Part shown: positions 1 to 8,751 of the stretch, in pieces
Layout: each line of letters begins with the position of its first letter
Numbering within the stretch: position 1 is the stretch's first letter
Source of the DNA: Alsobacter metallidurans
GTDB taxonomy: Bacteria; Pseudomonadota; Alphaproteobacteria; Rhizobiales; Beijerinckiaceae
Assembly: GCF_014636935.1 (NCBI RefSeq)
Contig: NZ_BMES01000002.1
Coordinates: 1,671,148-1,735,147 of the forward strand
Length of the DNA: 64,000 nt
Direction: 5' to 3'
Made by a program: the position numbers and the translations under genes
Notes under the pieces: model-generated
Databases searched by the model: none
Told to the model about the DNA's origin: nothing
What the model saw: the letters and a program-made list of their open reading frames with translations, nothing else

Positions 1-1
1 C

Positions 2-547
2 CCGGACGGCGAGGTCGGCGAACTGCTGGTCCGGCCTAAGGCCGCCTGGACCACGATGCTGGGCTACGTCAACCAGCCGGACGCCACGGTGCGCACCTGG
101 CGGAACCTGTGGTTCCACACCGGGGACGCCTTCCGCCGCGATCCGGACGGCTACTACGCCTTCGTGGACCGGCTCAAGGACAGCCTGCGCCGACGTGGCG
201 AGAACATTTCGTCCTTCGAGGTCGAACAGGTGCTGCTCGCCCATCCGGGCGTCGCCGAGGCCGCCGTGGTGGGCGTGCGGTCCCCCACCGATGAGAAGGA
301 GCAGGAGGTGATGGCCTTCGTGGTCCCGCAGGAGGGCAGCCTCGATCCCGGCGAACTGGCCGACTTCTGCGCCGGCCGCATGCCGGCCTTCGCGACGCCG
401 CGCTACATCGAGGTTCGGGCCGCCTTGCCGAAAACCCAGACCCAGAAGGTGCTGAAACACCTGCTGCGCGAGCAGGGCGTGGGCCCGAACACCTGGGAGA
501 ACCCGGTGATCAGCAAGCCCCGCCAGGGGCCGGGGGAACGCCGATGA
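2..547 (+). CDS. AMP-forming acyl-CoA ligase, C-terminal part (cut by window edge)
   Basis: C-terminal part of an ANL-superfamily CoA ligase, which activates a carboxylic acid with ATP and CoA. The frame is open from base 2, so the gene begins upstream of the window. Visible are the end of the N-terminal domain (PDGEVGELLVRP), the ATP-binding HTGD motif, the hinge region with RRRGENISSFEVE, and the C-terminal lysine segment PKTQTQKVLKH that normally carries the adenylation lysine. The RRRGENIS hinge resembles carnitine/crotonobetaine-type (CaiC-like) ligases, but the substrate cannot be read from this part. The stop codon overlaps the next start in an ATGA arrangement, so it is translationally coupled to the SDR downstream. 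Confidence 0.9.
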   Translation, partial: PDGEVGELLVRPKAAWTTMLGYVNQPDATVRTWRNLWFHTGDAFRRDPDGYYAFVDRLKDSLRRRGENISSFEVEQVLLAHPGVAEAAVVGVRSPTDEKEQEVMAFVVPQEGSLDPGELADFCAGRMPAFATPRYIEVRAALPKTQTQKVLKHLLREQGVGPNTWENPVISKPRQGPGERR

Positions 548-1293
548 CGGCGCCGGATCTACTAAAAGGCAAGACCGCGCTGGTGACGGGCGCGACGAGC
601 GGCATCGGGGAAGCGCTGTCACGGCGGCTCGCCGGCCGTGGCGCGCACGTCATCCTGCTCGCGCCCGACCCCGCGCGCGTGGCGCGGCTCGCGGACGAGC
701 TCGGCGCGAGCGCGACGGCGCTGCCGCTCGATCTCCGCGACCACGCCGCCGTCGACGCGGTCGCGTCCCGGATACCGCCCGCCGTTCGCGCCATCGACGT
801 GCTCGTCAATTGCGCCGGCCACGACATGGGCGGCGACGTGCGGTTCCACGAGCTGGACCCGAGCGCCCTGGACGGCATCATGGCGGTCAATGTTCTCGGG
901 CTGATGCGCCTGACGCGCGCCATCCTCCCCGCCATGGTGGAGCGCGGGCGCGGCGACATCGTGAATGTGGGATCCATCACCAGCCGGCAGCGCAGCCGCC
1001 ATCTTGCCGCCTATGCCAGCAGCAAGCATGCGGTGCACGGCTTCAGCCAATCGCTCAGGGCGGACTACGCCGACACGGACCTGCGGATCATCGAGATCCT
1101 GCCCGGAGCGGTGAAAACCAACTTCGCCAGCCGGCGCCTGGGCGGCGATGACGCGCGCGCAGCCGCATTCTACGAGCGCTTCCCCGTCACGCTGAGCCCC
1201 GATGACGTTGCATCGGCCATCCTCTATGCGCTGGAGCAGCCGCTGAACGTGACCGTGTCAGAACTGGTGGTCGTGCCCACCCGAGAGCGGTGA
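544..1293 (+). CDS. SDR-family NAD(P)-dependent oxidoreductase
   Basis: Classical short-chain dehydrogenase/reductase of 249 residues, the usual length. The Rossmann glycine motif TGATSGIG is at residues 15-22, the NCAG motif at 89-92, and the catalytic Ser-Tyr-Lys set fits S144, Y157 and K161 (YASSK). It probably oxidises or reduces a hydroxy/keto intermediate of the pathway started by the upstream CoA ligase, with which it overlaps by 4 bp. The substrate is not predictable. The next gene may start at a GTG overlapping this stop codon, so three genes are probably co-translated. Confidence 0.93.
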   Translation: MTAPDLLKGKTALVTGATSGIGEALSRRLAGRGAHVILLAPDPARVARLADELGASATALPLDLRDHAAVDAVASRIPPAVRAIDVLVNCAGHDMGGDVRFHELDPSALDGIMAVNVLGLMRLTRAILPAMVERGRGDIVNVGSITSRQRSRHLAAYASSKHAVHGFSQSLRADYADTDLRIIEILPGAVKTNFASRRLGGDDARAAAFYERFPVTLSPDDVASAILYALEQPLNVTVSELVVVPTRER

Positions 1294-2357
1294 CGCCCAT
1301 GCCTGATCGCAACGTCGCGCTTGTTGTCGGATCTTCGGGCCTGGTCGGCGGCAGCATCGCCGGGCATCTTCAAGGCCAGCCCGGCTGGGACGTGATCGGC
1401 GTCTCGCGCCGCGCGGGCGCCTCGCCCGCTCCGGGCTGGCGCCACGAGGCGATCGACCTGCTGGACGCCGCCGCCTGCGAGCGCGCGGCGGAGCGGCTGG
1501 GCCATGTCACGCATGTGTTCTACGCCGGCCGCGCCCCGGGAGCAGACCCCGCCGGCGAGCGCGCCGCGAATGCGGCGATGCTGCAGAACCTGATGACCGC
1601 GCTGGAGCCGGTCGCGACCGGGCTGCGGCATGTCAGCCTGCTGCACGGCACCAAGTGGTACGGCAGCCATCTGGGCCCATACCGCACGCCGGCGCGGGAG
1701 GACGACCCTCGCTCACCGCAGCCCAACTTCTACCATGACCAGGTGGATTGGCTCACCCGGCGCCAACGGGGGCGCGGCTGGACCTGGTCCAGCCTGAGGC
1801 CCCACATTGTATGCGGGGTCTCGGTCGGCTACCCGTTCAACCTCGTCACCACCCTCGGCGCCTATGCGGGCCTTTGCCGCGCGAAGCGGCGGCCCATGAC
1901 CTTCCCGGGGACGCCCGAATGCTGGAATTCCGTATCGCAGGCCACGGACGTTGGCCTTCTGGCGCGCGCCGCCGCTTGGGCGGCGACGGAGCCCGGCTGC
2001 GCCGGCCAGTCGTTCAACATCGTCAACGCCGACTATTTCCGCTGGCGTGATCTGTGGCCGCGCCTGGCGGAAGCGTTCGGAGTCGAGCCTGGCGGCGTCG
2101 AGAGTCGCAGTCTGGCGGCGGAATTCGAGACGGACGCGCCGCTCTGGGACGCAATTGTCCGCCGCGAGCGTCTGCTGCCTTTCCGGCTGGAACAGGTCGC
2201 AAACGGCGCCTTCGCGGATTTCCTCTTCTCGGCGGGATGGGACGACATGTCGTCCACCGCCAAGATCCGCCGCTTCGGCTTCGGAGAGGTCGTCGAAACG
2301 GAGCCGATGTTCGACGCGATGATCTCGGAGTTGCGCCGACGGCGGATCGCGCCATGA
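1290..2357 (+). CDS. PRISE-like NAD(P)H-dependent enone reductase (extended SDR)
   Basis: Extended short-chain dehydrogenase of 355 residues. The N-terminal nucleotide motif is VGSSGLVGG. The later block GTKWYGSHLGP followed by NFYHDQVDW matches the pattern of progesterone 5-beta-reductase/iridoid synthase (PRISE) proteins, where a lysine in GxKxY and a tyrosine in NFYY form the active site. PRISE enzymes reduce the double bond of activated enones with NADPH. The start is either GTG 1290, coupled to the SDR stop, or ATG 1299. In this operon it would saturate an enone before or during beta-oxidation. Family assignment rests on motifs; the substrate is inference. Confidence 0.78.
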   Translation: MTPMPDRNVALVVGSSGLVGGSIAGHLQGQPGWDVIGVSRRAGASPAPGWRHEAIDLLDAAACERAAERLGHVTHVFYAGRAPGADPAGERAANAAMLQNLMTALEPVATGLRHVSLLHGTKWYGSHLGPYRTPAREDDPRSPQPNFYHDQVDWLTRRQRGRGWTWSSLRPHIVCGVSVGYPFNLVTTLGAYAGLCRAKRRPMTFPGTPECWNSVSQATDVGLLARAAAWAATEPGCAGQSFNIVNADYFRWRDLWPRLAEAFGVEPGGVESRSLAAEFETDAPLWDAIVRRERLLPFRLEQVANGAFADFLFSAGWDDMSSTAKIRRFGFGEVVETEPMFDAMISELRRRRIAP

Positions 2358-2441
2358 GAAGGGCCGCCGCGTTGAACTCGGCCCGAGGCGCGCTATAGCT
2401 TCATCCGCCGCCCTGCGGTTTGTCTCAGAAGGAGATTGCGA

Positions 2442-3272
2442 TTGGCCGTAGCTCGTTTTCAACGCCTCGAGGCGGCCCCGGCCTACAGAACGGTGGCGGC
2501 CTCCATCGAGCGTGAGATCGTCGCAGGCCGAATCAAGCCCGGCGATCAATTGCCGACCGAGATGGCGCTGGCCGAGACGTTCGGGGTCAACCGCTCCACG
2601 GTGCGCGAGGGCATCCGGCTGCTCGAGGATGGCGGCATGATCGAGAGGCGCAACGGCAAGCGGCTCTATGTATCGCTGCCCCACTTCCAGACGCTCGCGA
2701 GCCGGGCGACGCGGGCGCTGGTGGTGCACGAGGTGACGTTCCGCGAGCTCTGGGAAGCCTCGATGCCGCTGGAGCCGGAGATCGCGTTTCACGCCGCGGA
2801 ACGGATCACCGCCGGGGAGATCGAGGATCTGCGCGCCAATCTCGCCGCCATGTCGGCGGCGCGCGACGACACCGAACTTTTCGTCAAGCTCGACATGGAA
2901 TTCCATGAGCTTCTCGCCAAGGCGACGAAGAACCGCGTGTTCATCCTCGCCCGGGAACCCATCAGCCTGCTGTTTCTGCCGGCCGGAAAGATCATCCTGC
3001 CGCAACTGCGGACCGAGCAGCGCGTGGTCGACGCCCATGGCGAACTGATCGCCATGCTGGAGCGGCGCGACGCCGTCGGCGCGCGCACCTGGATGATGAA
3101 GCACATGGTCGATTTCAAGCGCGCCTACGACCGCACGGGGCTCGATCTGGACATGCCGCTCTACGCCGCCATGCAGCGCTCGAAGCAGCTCTACGCCAGC
3201 AACGAAGAGGCCGCCAGAACCCCGCGCCGCACGAGCCGCAAGGCGACCGCCAGGAAACCCGACGCGGCTTGA
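2442..3272 (+). CDS. GntR-family (FadR/FCD type) transcriptional regulator
   Basis: DNA-binding regulator with an N-terminal winged helix (residues about 10-75, with PTEMALAETFGVNRSTVREGIRLLEDGG) and a C-terminal FCD-like all-helical ligand domain containing FVKLDMEFHELLA. The best ribosome site, GGAGA at 2431-2435, sits 6 bases before TTG 2442; the in-frame TTG 2436 directly abuts it and is unlikely. It lies between the oxidoreductase genes and the acyl-CoA dehydrogenase genes, so it probably controls the surrounding catabolic cluster in response to an acyl-CoA or carboxylic acid. The tail is Arg/Lys/Thr/Ala rich and probably disordered. Confidence 0.9.
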   Translation: MAVARFQRLEAAPAYRTVAASIEREIVAGRIKPGDQLPTEMALAETFGVNRSTVREGIRLLEDGGMIERRNGKRLYVSLPHFQTLASRATRALVVHEVTFRELWEASMPLEPEIAFHAAERITAGEIEDLRANLAAMSAARDDTELFVKLDMEFHELLAKATKNRVFILAREPISLLFLPAGKIILPQLRTEQRVVDAHGELIAMLERRDAVGARTWMMKHMVDFKRAYDRTGLDLDMPLYAAMQRSKQLYASNEEAARTPRRTSRKATARKPDAA

Positions 3273-3332
3273 CGAGCTTGTCGAGCGGAACGGGTTCGGG
3301 CTAGTTTGATTGCCCGATTGTCGGACAACACT

Positions 3333-4370
3333 ATGCCCAGCCCGAACCCCTCCGCGCCACCCCCGCCAGCCTTTCTCGGCGCACTTTGCGAATGGTTGAA
3401 GACGCGGCTCCCGGGAGACTGGGACGGCGCAACGCTGAAGGCCTTCACGCAGGGGCAATCCAACCCGACCTACCTGCTGCAGGCCGGCGCCTGCGCCTAT
3501 GTGTTGCGGGCCAGGCCCGCCGGCGTCCTGCATGCGTCCGCGCACGCGATCGACCGCGAATTCCGGGTGCTGGAAGCGCTTGCGGGCAGCGCCGTGCCGG
3601 TCCCGGCGCCGCGCCTCTACTGCGACGACGCGGGATTGATAGGCGTCGCCTTCTACGTGATGGACTACGTGCCCGGGCGGCTGTTGGCCGACCCCGCTTT
3701 GCCCGAACTGTCCCCCGATGACCGGCGCGCCGCCTACGCGTCGTTCGTGACCACGCTGGCGGAGCTCCACTCGATCGATCCAGCGTCCGTCGGCCTCGGC
3801 GACTTCGGCCGGCCCGGCCAGTACTACGAGCGGCAGATCTCGCGCTGGACGCGGCAGTACCGGGCGGCCGAGACCGAGACCATCCGGGCGATGGAGCATC
3901 TCCTCGCCTGGTTGCCGGGCAACATGCCCGGCGAAGAAACCGTCAGCCTGGTGCATGGCGACTACCGCTTCGAGAACCTGTTGTTCCACCCCACCGCCCC
4001 GACCGTCTCGGCCGTGCTGGACTGGGAGCTTTCGACCCTCGGTGACCCGCTGGCCGACCTCGCCTATGCGGCGCTCTGGCATCGGTTGCCGCCCCATGCC
4101 TTTCGGGGTCTCGCAGGTCGGGCCGCCCACTTCCCCGGTGTGCCGAGCGAGGCGGAATTCGTGGCCGACTATTGCGCGCGGGTGGGCCGGCCGCCGATCG
4201 CGAACTGGCGCTTCTACGTGGCCTTTTCGTTCTTTCGCCTCGCCGCGATCCTCCAGGGTGTGCGCAAGCGTGCGCTGGACGGCAACGCGGCCGGACCAGA
4301 CGCCTTGCAACGCGGCGCGCTGGCGGGGCTCTGCGCCGAGCTGGGGTGGGACGCCGCACAGCGCGGATGA
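3333..4370 (+). CDS. APH-family phosphotransferase (ACAD10-like, acyl-CoA-dehydrogenase associated)
   Basis: Aminoglycoside-phosphotransferase/choline-kinase fold protein of 345 residues. The catalytic loop SLVHGDYRFENLLFHP and the metal-binding DWELSTLGDPLADLAY are intact. Relatives in fatty-acid and steroid catabolic clusters sit next to acyl-CoA dehydrogenases, as here, and resemble the N-terminal kinase domain of ACAD10; a role in phosphorylating 4-hydroxyacyl-CoA type intermediates is known for that family, and here it is inference. ATG 3333 is chosen over the upstream in-frame TTG 3306 because the extra residues are not family-like. The gene is 48 bp ahead of the dehydrogenase. Confidence 0.88.
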   Translation: MPSPNPSAPPPPAFLGALCEWLKTRLPGDWDGATLKAFTQGQSNPTYLLQAGACAYVLRARPAGVLHASAHAIDREFRVLEALAGSAVPVPAPRLYCDDAGLIGVAFYVMDYVPGRLLADPALPELSPDDRRAAYASFVTTLAELHSIDPASVGLGDFGRPGQYYERQISRWTRQYRAAETETIRAMEHLLAWLPGNMPGEETVSLVHGDYRFENLLFHPTAPTVSAVLDWELSTLGDPLADLAYAALWHRLPPHAFRGLAGRAAHFPGVPSEAEFVADYCARVGRPPIANWRFYVAFSFFRLAAILQGVRKRALDGNAAGPDALQRGALAGLCAELGWDAAQRG

Positions 4371-4418
4371 TGGCTGGGCTCCGGGCCGGAGCGCCAGCCG
4401 AAAGAAAGCGGGACGGGA

Positions 4419-6221
4419 ATGGACGAACTGATCGATCGCCGGGTTCTGGATTTCGTCCTGGGCGACTGGCTCAAGGTCGACCGGCTCTACGCCCGCGCCG
4501 CTTTCGCCGAGCACAGCCGGGAAAGCACGTCGGCGATGCTCGACGTCGCCGACCGGGTCGCGCGGACGCGGTTTTTGCCCCACTACAAGGACGCCGACCG
4601 CCAGGAGCCCTGGCTCGAAAACGGCGTCGTGCGCCTCCTGCCCCAGATCGAGGACGCGCTGGGCGCCTTCGCGGAGGCGGGGCTTTCGGCCGCGCCGTTC
4701 CCCGAGCGCTTCGGCGGTCTTGCCGCGCCCAACGTCGTTTATTCGGCCTGCATGGCGCACGTGATGGCGGCCAACATCGCCACGGCCGCCTACGCGATGC
4801 TGACCACCGCCAACGCCCGGCTGCTCTGCGCCTTCGGGTCGGAGGCTCAGGTCGACGCGCTGGCGCTTCCGCAGATCGCCGGCGACGCCTTCGGGACGAT
4901 GTGCCTGTCCGAGCCGCAGGCGGGCTCATCGCTCGCCGACATCGCCACCCGCGCGGCGCCGGACGGCGAGTATCCGCTGGGATCGCGGTACCGGCTCACC
5001 GGAACCAAAATGTGGATCTCCGGCGGCGACCATCAGATGGGGCGCAACATCGTCCATCTGGTGCTGGCCAAGATCGTCGGGCCCGACGGAGTTCTTCCGG
5101 CCGGAACCCAGGGCGTCTCGCTGTTCGCCACGCCCAAGACACTGGCGGACGGACAGCGCAACGACATCGTGGTCGCCGGCCTGAACCACAAGATGGGCTA
5201 CCGCGGCACGGTGAACTGCCTGCTGAATTTCGGCGAGGGCGCCGCTACGCCGGACGGCGCGCCGGGAGCGATCGGTTATCTGATCGGCCAGCCCGGGCAA
5301 GGCCTCGCAATCATGTTCCACATGATGAACGAGGCCCGCATCGGGGTGGGGTTGGGCGCCGCCGCCCTGGCGTGCCGCGGCTTCGCGCTATCGCGGCGCT
5401 ATGCGCGCGAGCGGCTGCAGGGTCGGCCGCCGGGCCAGCGCGACGCCAGGGCGCAGTCGCCGCTCGTCGCTCACGCGGATGTCCGGCGCATGCTGGTCGC
5501 CCAGAAGGCCTTCGCAGAGGGCGCGCTCAGCCTCGTCCTGTTCTGCGCGATGCTGGTCGACGACGAGAAGACCGCTCTCACCGAAGAGGAGCGCAGCGAC
5601 GCCGGCCGCCTGCTGGGCCTGCTCACCCCGCTCGCCAAGACATGGCCGTCCGAATGGGGCCTGGCGGCCAACGATCTCGCCATCCAGATCCACGGCGGCT
5701 ACGGCTACACGCGCGATTTCGACGTTGAGCAGCTCTACCGGGACAACCGCCTCAACGCGATCCACGAAGGAACGACCGGAATTCAGGCCGCGGACCTGCT
5801 CGACCGCAAGATCCTGCGGGATGAAGGGAGAGGGCTGGCGTTGCTTGGCGCGCGGGTCGCCGACACGATTTCGCGGGCTCGGCTGGAGCCATCCCTGTCC
5901 GGTTGGGCGCACGACCTTGCCGAGCTATGGGCGGAATTCTCCCAAACCATCGCGGTTCTGGCGGAGCGTGACAACCGGCGCGCGCTGCCGCATGCGGGGC
6001 CCGTCCAAAGCGCGCTCGGGCACCTCGTGATAGCTTGGATCTGGCTCGACCAATGCGTGGTCGCCCTGCCAGGCGGCCCCCAAGACCCGAACCTCGCGGC
6101 CGGGATCACGGCTGCGGCGAACCACTTCTTCGCCTTTGAAGCCCCCCGCGTCAGGATCTGGAGCAACGCCGCCCGGAATGACGCAAGCTTGCCGCCTGCG
6201 CTCTCCGACTTCGTGCTGTAG
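4419..6221 (+). CDS. acyl-CoA dehydrogenase with C-terminal extension
   Basis: FAD-dependent acyl-CoA dehydrogenase of 600 residues, introducing the alpha-beta double bond into an acyl-CoA. It is about 200 residues longer than the short/medium-chain enzymes and matches the large class carrying an extra C-terminal domain. Visible are CLSEPQAGSSLADI (flavin/substrate loop), KMWISGGDHQMG, HMMNEARIGVGLGA, and near the C-terminal third GGYGYTRDFDVEQLYRD followed by IHEGTTGIQA, whose glutamate is the usual catalytic base in this subfamily. It is followed after 30 bp by a MaoC hydratase, giving consecutive beta-oxidation-type steps. Confidence 0.95.
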   Translation: MDELIDRRVLDFVLGDWLKVDRLYARAAFAEHSRESTSAMLDVADRVARTRFLPHYKDADRQEPWLENGVVRLLPQIEDALGAFAEAGLSAAPFPERFGGLAAPNVVYSACMAHVMAANIATAAYAMLTTANARLLCAFGSEAQVDALALPQIAGDAFGTMCLSEPQAGSSLADIATRAAPDGEYPLGSRYRLTGTKMWISGGDHQMGRNIVHLVLAKIVGPDGVLPAGTQGVSLFATPKTLADGQRNDIVVAGLNHKMGYRGTVNCLLNFGEGAATPDGAPGAIGYLIGQPGQGLAIMFHMMNEARIGVGLGAAALACRGFALSRRYARERLQGRPPGQRDARAQSPLVAHADVRRMLVAQKAFAEGALSLVLFCAMLVDDEKTALTEEERSDAGRLLGLLTPLAKTWPSEWGLAANDLAIQIHGGYGYTRDFDVEQLYRDNRLNAIHEGTTGIQAADLLDRKILRDEGRGLALLGARVADTISRARLEPSLSGWAHDLAELWAEFSQTIAVLAERDNRRALPHAGPVQSALGHLVIAWIWLDQCVVALPGGPQDPNLAAGITAAANHFFAFEAPRVRIWSNAARNDASLPPALSDFVL

Positions 6222-6251
6222 ACGCACGCTGACACAAAGACTGGCCAGACC

Positions 6252-6722
6252 ATGAAGCTGTATTACGAAGATATCGAGAAGGGCGCCGTGTACAAAACCG
6301 GCGGCGTGACGGTGACCGAGGACGCCATCATCCGTTACGCCATGGACTATGACGTCCAGCCCTTTCACGTGGACCGGGAAGCCGCGAAGCAGTCGATCTT
6401 CGGCGAGTTGGTTGCGAGCGGCCTGCACACGCTCTCGCTCACGTTCAGGCTTTGCAATCAGGAGGGCCTGTTCACCAAAACCGCGGTCGCGGGACTGGGC
6501 TTCGACGCTGTCCGATTCCATGCCCCGGTGCGGCCCGGCAGCACGCTGCGCGCAACCGCCACGGTTCTGGACAGGCGCATGTCAGCGAGCCGGCCGCAAT
6601 ACGGGATCGTGACCTGGCTCATCGAGACCCACGACAACCGGGGCGACCGGGTGCTCAGCCTCACGATGTCCCATCTGCAGGAAAGCCGGGCGGCGTCCGT
6701 TCCCGCTCCCGCGGCAGGTTGA
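6252..6722 (+). CDS. MaoC-family (R)-specific enoyl-CoA hydratase/dehydratase
   Basis: Single hot-dog-fold MaoC-like protein of 156 residues. The hydratase motif is recognisable as YDVQPFHVDREAAKQSIFGELVASGLHT, containing the conserved Asp/His pair region and the following ASGLHT loop; the wider fold continues through RPGSTLRATATV. It would hydrate the enoyl-CoA formed by the upstream acyl-CoA dehydrogenase. It is the last gene of the rightward catabolic cluster; the next gene runs the other way, 25 bp away. Confidence 0.92.
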   Translation: MKLYYEDIEKGAVYKTGGVTVTEDAIIRYAMDYDVQPFHVDREAAKQSIFGELVASGLHTLSLTFRLCNQEGLFTKTAVAGLGFDAVRFHAPVRPGSTLRATATVLDRRMSASRPQYGIVTWLIETHDNRGDRVLSLTMSHLQESRAASVPAPAAG

Positions 6723-6747
6723 CCCGTCCGCCCGCAGAGCCGACGGA

Positions 6748-7080
6748 CTAGGCGTATTCGGGTCTCGCCGGCGTGAAGACGTCCAGGTTGAGCACCGCCT
6801 CGTCCCCGATGACCTCGCCCCAGTGCTCCACATTCGGCGGCACCACGAGAAGCTGGCCCGGGCCGAGGATGTGCTCCTCGCCGCCCACCACGAAGCGGAT
6901 CCGGCCCGCCAGGATGTAGGCGATCTGCTCGTTGGGATGGGAGTGCGGCTTGGGCTCATGCCCGGGCTGGAGCCGATGCAGCGCCACGGTCGCGCCGTCG
7001 CCCGTGAAGCCCTTGCGCTCGACGCCGGGGCGAACCGGCGTCCACGGGATGTCGTTCCAGTTGATCGTGGGGATGCTCAT
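6748..7080 (-). CDS. single-domain cupin protein
   Basis: Small cupin of 110 residues with both cupin motifs. Likely metal ligands are H46, H48 and E51 (PHSHPNEQ) and H86 (PPNVEHWGE). Cupins of this size are dioxygenases, isomerases, decarboxylases or sensing proteins, and the reaction cannot be assigned. It is the last gene of the leftward hyu-liv operon, 26 bp after the permease gene, so it probably acts on the imported compound or a product of it. Confidence 0.88.
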   Translation of the reverse strand: MSIPTINWNDIPWTPVRPGVERKGFTGDGATVALHRLQPGHEPKPHSHPNEQIAYILAGRIRFVVGGEEHILGPGQLLVVPPNVEHWGEVIGDEAVLNLDVFTPARPEYA

Positions 7081-7106
7081 CGGCGGATCTCCGTTTGGTG
7101 TGACGC

Positions 7107-7985
7107 CTACTTGGCCGCGCCCAGGATGCCGCCGGGACGCAGAAACAGGAAAACCAGCAGCATCGAGAGCGCCGCCACGTTCTTCAGGCCGGATCCCAGC
7201 GCCGCGATGGCGCCCGCCTGCACGAGCCCGAGCAGCAATCCGCCCAGAAAAGCCCCGAGCGGCCGGCCGAACCCGCCCACGATCGCGGCGATGAAGCCCG
7301 AGATCGCGAACGGCACCCCGACGTTGAACGCGGTGTACTGCGTCGGGGTGATCAGAATGCCCGCCGTGGCCCCGAGCGCCGCGCTAAGCGCAAAGGACAA
7401 CGCCAGCATGCGCTTGACCGGGATGCCCTGCAGGGCGGCCGCCTCGCGATCGATCGAGCAGGCCCGCATGGCCTTGCCCGCCAGGGTGTAGCGGAAAAAG
7501 GCCGTCAGGGCCGCGATCACGAGCGCCGATGCGCCGAGGATCCAGAGCAGCTGGACGCTGATCGCGACGCGCCCGAGCATCAGGGGCGGCACGTCGGTGA
7601 ACACCGGCAGCGTGCGCGGCTGGTCGCCGACCGCCAGCAGCGTGGCGCGCTCCACCACGATCTGGGCAGCGAGCGTCGCCAGGATCATCACGAACATCGT
7701 CGCGTTTCGGTCCCACAGCGGGCGCACGACGAGCCGCTCCAGCAGCATCCCCATCGCGGCCACGACCACGATGGCCACGGCGGCGGCCGGCAGCAGCGGC
7801 ACGCCATAGCGCATCAGCAGAAGCTGGGTCAGCATCCCGCCCAGCATCACGAACGCGCCCTGGGCGAAATTCACGATGCCGCTCGCGTTGTAGATCACGC
7901 AAAAGCCGATGCCGATCAGGCCATAGATGCAGCCTGTGCCGAGGCCGCTCACCAGCACCTGCGCGATGTAGGTCGGGTCAGCCAT
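7107..7985 (-). CDS. livH: branched-chain-type ABC transporter permease, LivH type
   Basis: Integral-membrane permease of 292 residues with eight or so hydrophobic segments and the LivH-type N-terminus SGLGTGCIYGLIGIGFCVIYNASGIVNFAQG. It forms the inner-membrane channel with LivM. ATG at 7985 overlaps the end of livG by 8 bp; an upstream in-frame GTG at 8006 would add seven residues. The family imports amino acids, but also aromatic acids, urea, amides and other small organics, so the symbol indicates family rather than substrate. Confidence 0.93.
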   Translation of the reverse strand: MADPTYIAQVLVSGLGTGCIYGLIGIGFCVIYNASGIVNFAQGAFVMLGGMLTQLLLMRYGVPLLPAAAVAIVVVAAMGMLLERLVVRPLWDRNATMFVMILATLAAQIVVERATLLAVGDQPRTLPVFTDVPPLMLGRVAISVQLLWILGASALVIAALTAFFRYTLAGKAMRACSIDREAAALQGIPVKRMLALSFALSAALGATAGILITPTQYTAFNVGVPFAISGFIAAIVGGFGRPLGAFLGGLLLGLVQAGAIAALGSGLKNVAALSMLLVFLFLRPGGILGAAK

Positions 7986-8751
7986 CGGCGATCTCCACTC
8001 CACCAAGATAGGCGGCGATCACCGCCGGGTGGGCGCGCACCTCGGCCGGGGCGCCCTCCGCGATCTTGCGGCCGAAATCGAGCACCACGACCCGGTCGGC
8101 GACGTTCATCACCAGCGACATGTCGTGCTCGATCAGCAGCACGGTGACGCCCTGGTCCGCGATGGTGCGGATCACGGCGGCGAGGCGCTTCGACTCGGCC
8201 GCGTCCAGCCCGGCGGCGGGTTCGTCGAGCAGCACGAGCCGAGGGCCGGCGGCCAGCGCCCGAGCCACCTCGAGCAGGCGCTGCTGGCCATAGGAGAGCA
8301 CCTTGGCGGGCTGGTCGGCGACGTCCAGCAGGCCAACCAACGCCAGCAACTCGCGGGCGCGCGCTGAGACGGCGGCCTCCTCGCGCCGGGTTGAGCCCGG
8401 GCGCAACACCGCCGCCAGCAGGCCGCTGCGGGTTTGCAGATGCTGGCCGACCTTGACGTTGTCGAGCGTCGTCAGGTCCGGAAAAAGCTGCACCAGCTGG
8501 AACGTGCGCACGAGGCCCCGGGCCGCGAGCCTGTCCGGCCGCATGCCGACGATGTCCTCGCCATCGAACAGGATGCGGCCCTGGTCGGGCGTCAGGAAGC
8601 CGGACACGAGGCTGAACAGCGTCGTCTTCCCAGCGCCGTTGGGGCCGATCACGGCGGTGACGCCCTTCTCGGGCACGTCGAAGCTGACGTCGCCCGTGGC
8701 GGTGACGCCGCCGAAACGCTTGGTGACGGCCTGGACGCTGAGGCGGGTCAT
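7978..8751 (-). CDS. livG: branched-chain-type ABC transporter ATP-binding protein, LivG type
   Basis: ABC ATPase of 257 residues with Walker A GPNGAGKTT, signature LSYGQQRLLEVARAL and Walker B LVLLDEPAAGLD. The C-terminal extension typical of LivG (HPAVIAAYLGG) is present. Its ATG at 8751 overlaps the livM stop as ATGA and its own stop overlaps livH, so subunits are translationally coupled. It powers import with LivF. Confidence 0.95.
   Translation of the reverse strand: MTRLSVQAVTKRFGGVTATGDVSFDVPEKGVTAVIGPNGAGKTTLFSLVSGFLTPDQGRILFDGEDIVGMRPDRLAARGLVRTFQLVQLFPDLTTLDNVKVGQHLQTRSGLLAAVLRPGSTRREEAAVSARARELLALVGLLDVADQPAKVLSYGQQRLLEVARALAAGPRLVLLDEPAAGLDAAESKRLAAVIRTIADQGVTVLLIEHDMSLVMNVADRVVVLDFGRKIAEGAPAEVRAHPAVIAAYLGGVEIADG

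Noticed and set aside
1713-4760. Long open frame of about 1000 codons on the minus strand opposite the catabolic cluster
   Set aside because: It is Arg/Gly/His-rich with no recognisable domain, and lies opposite well-supported genes. Long antisense frames are expected at this GC content.
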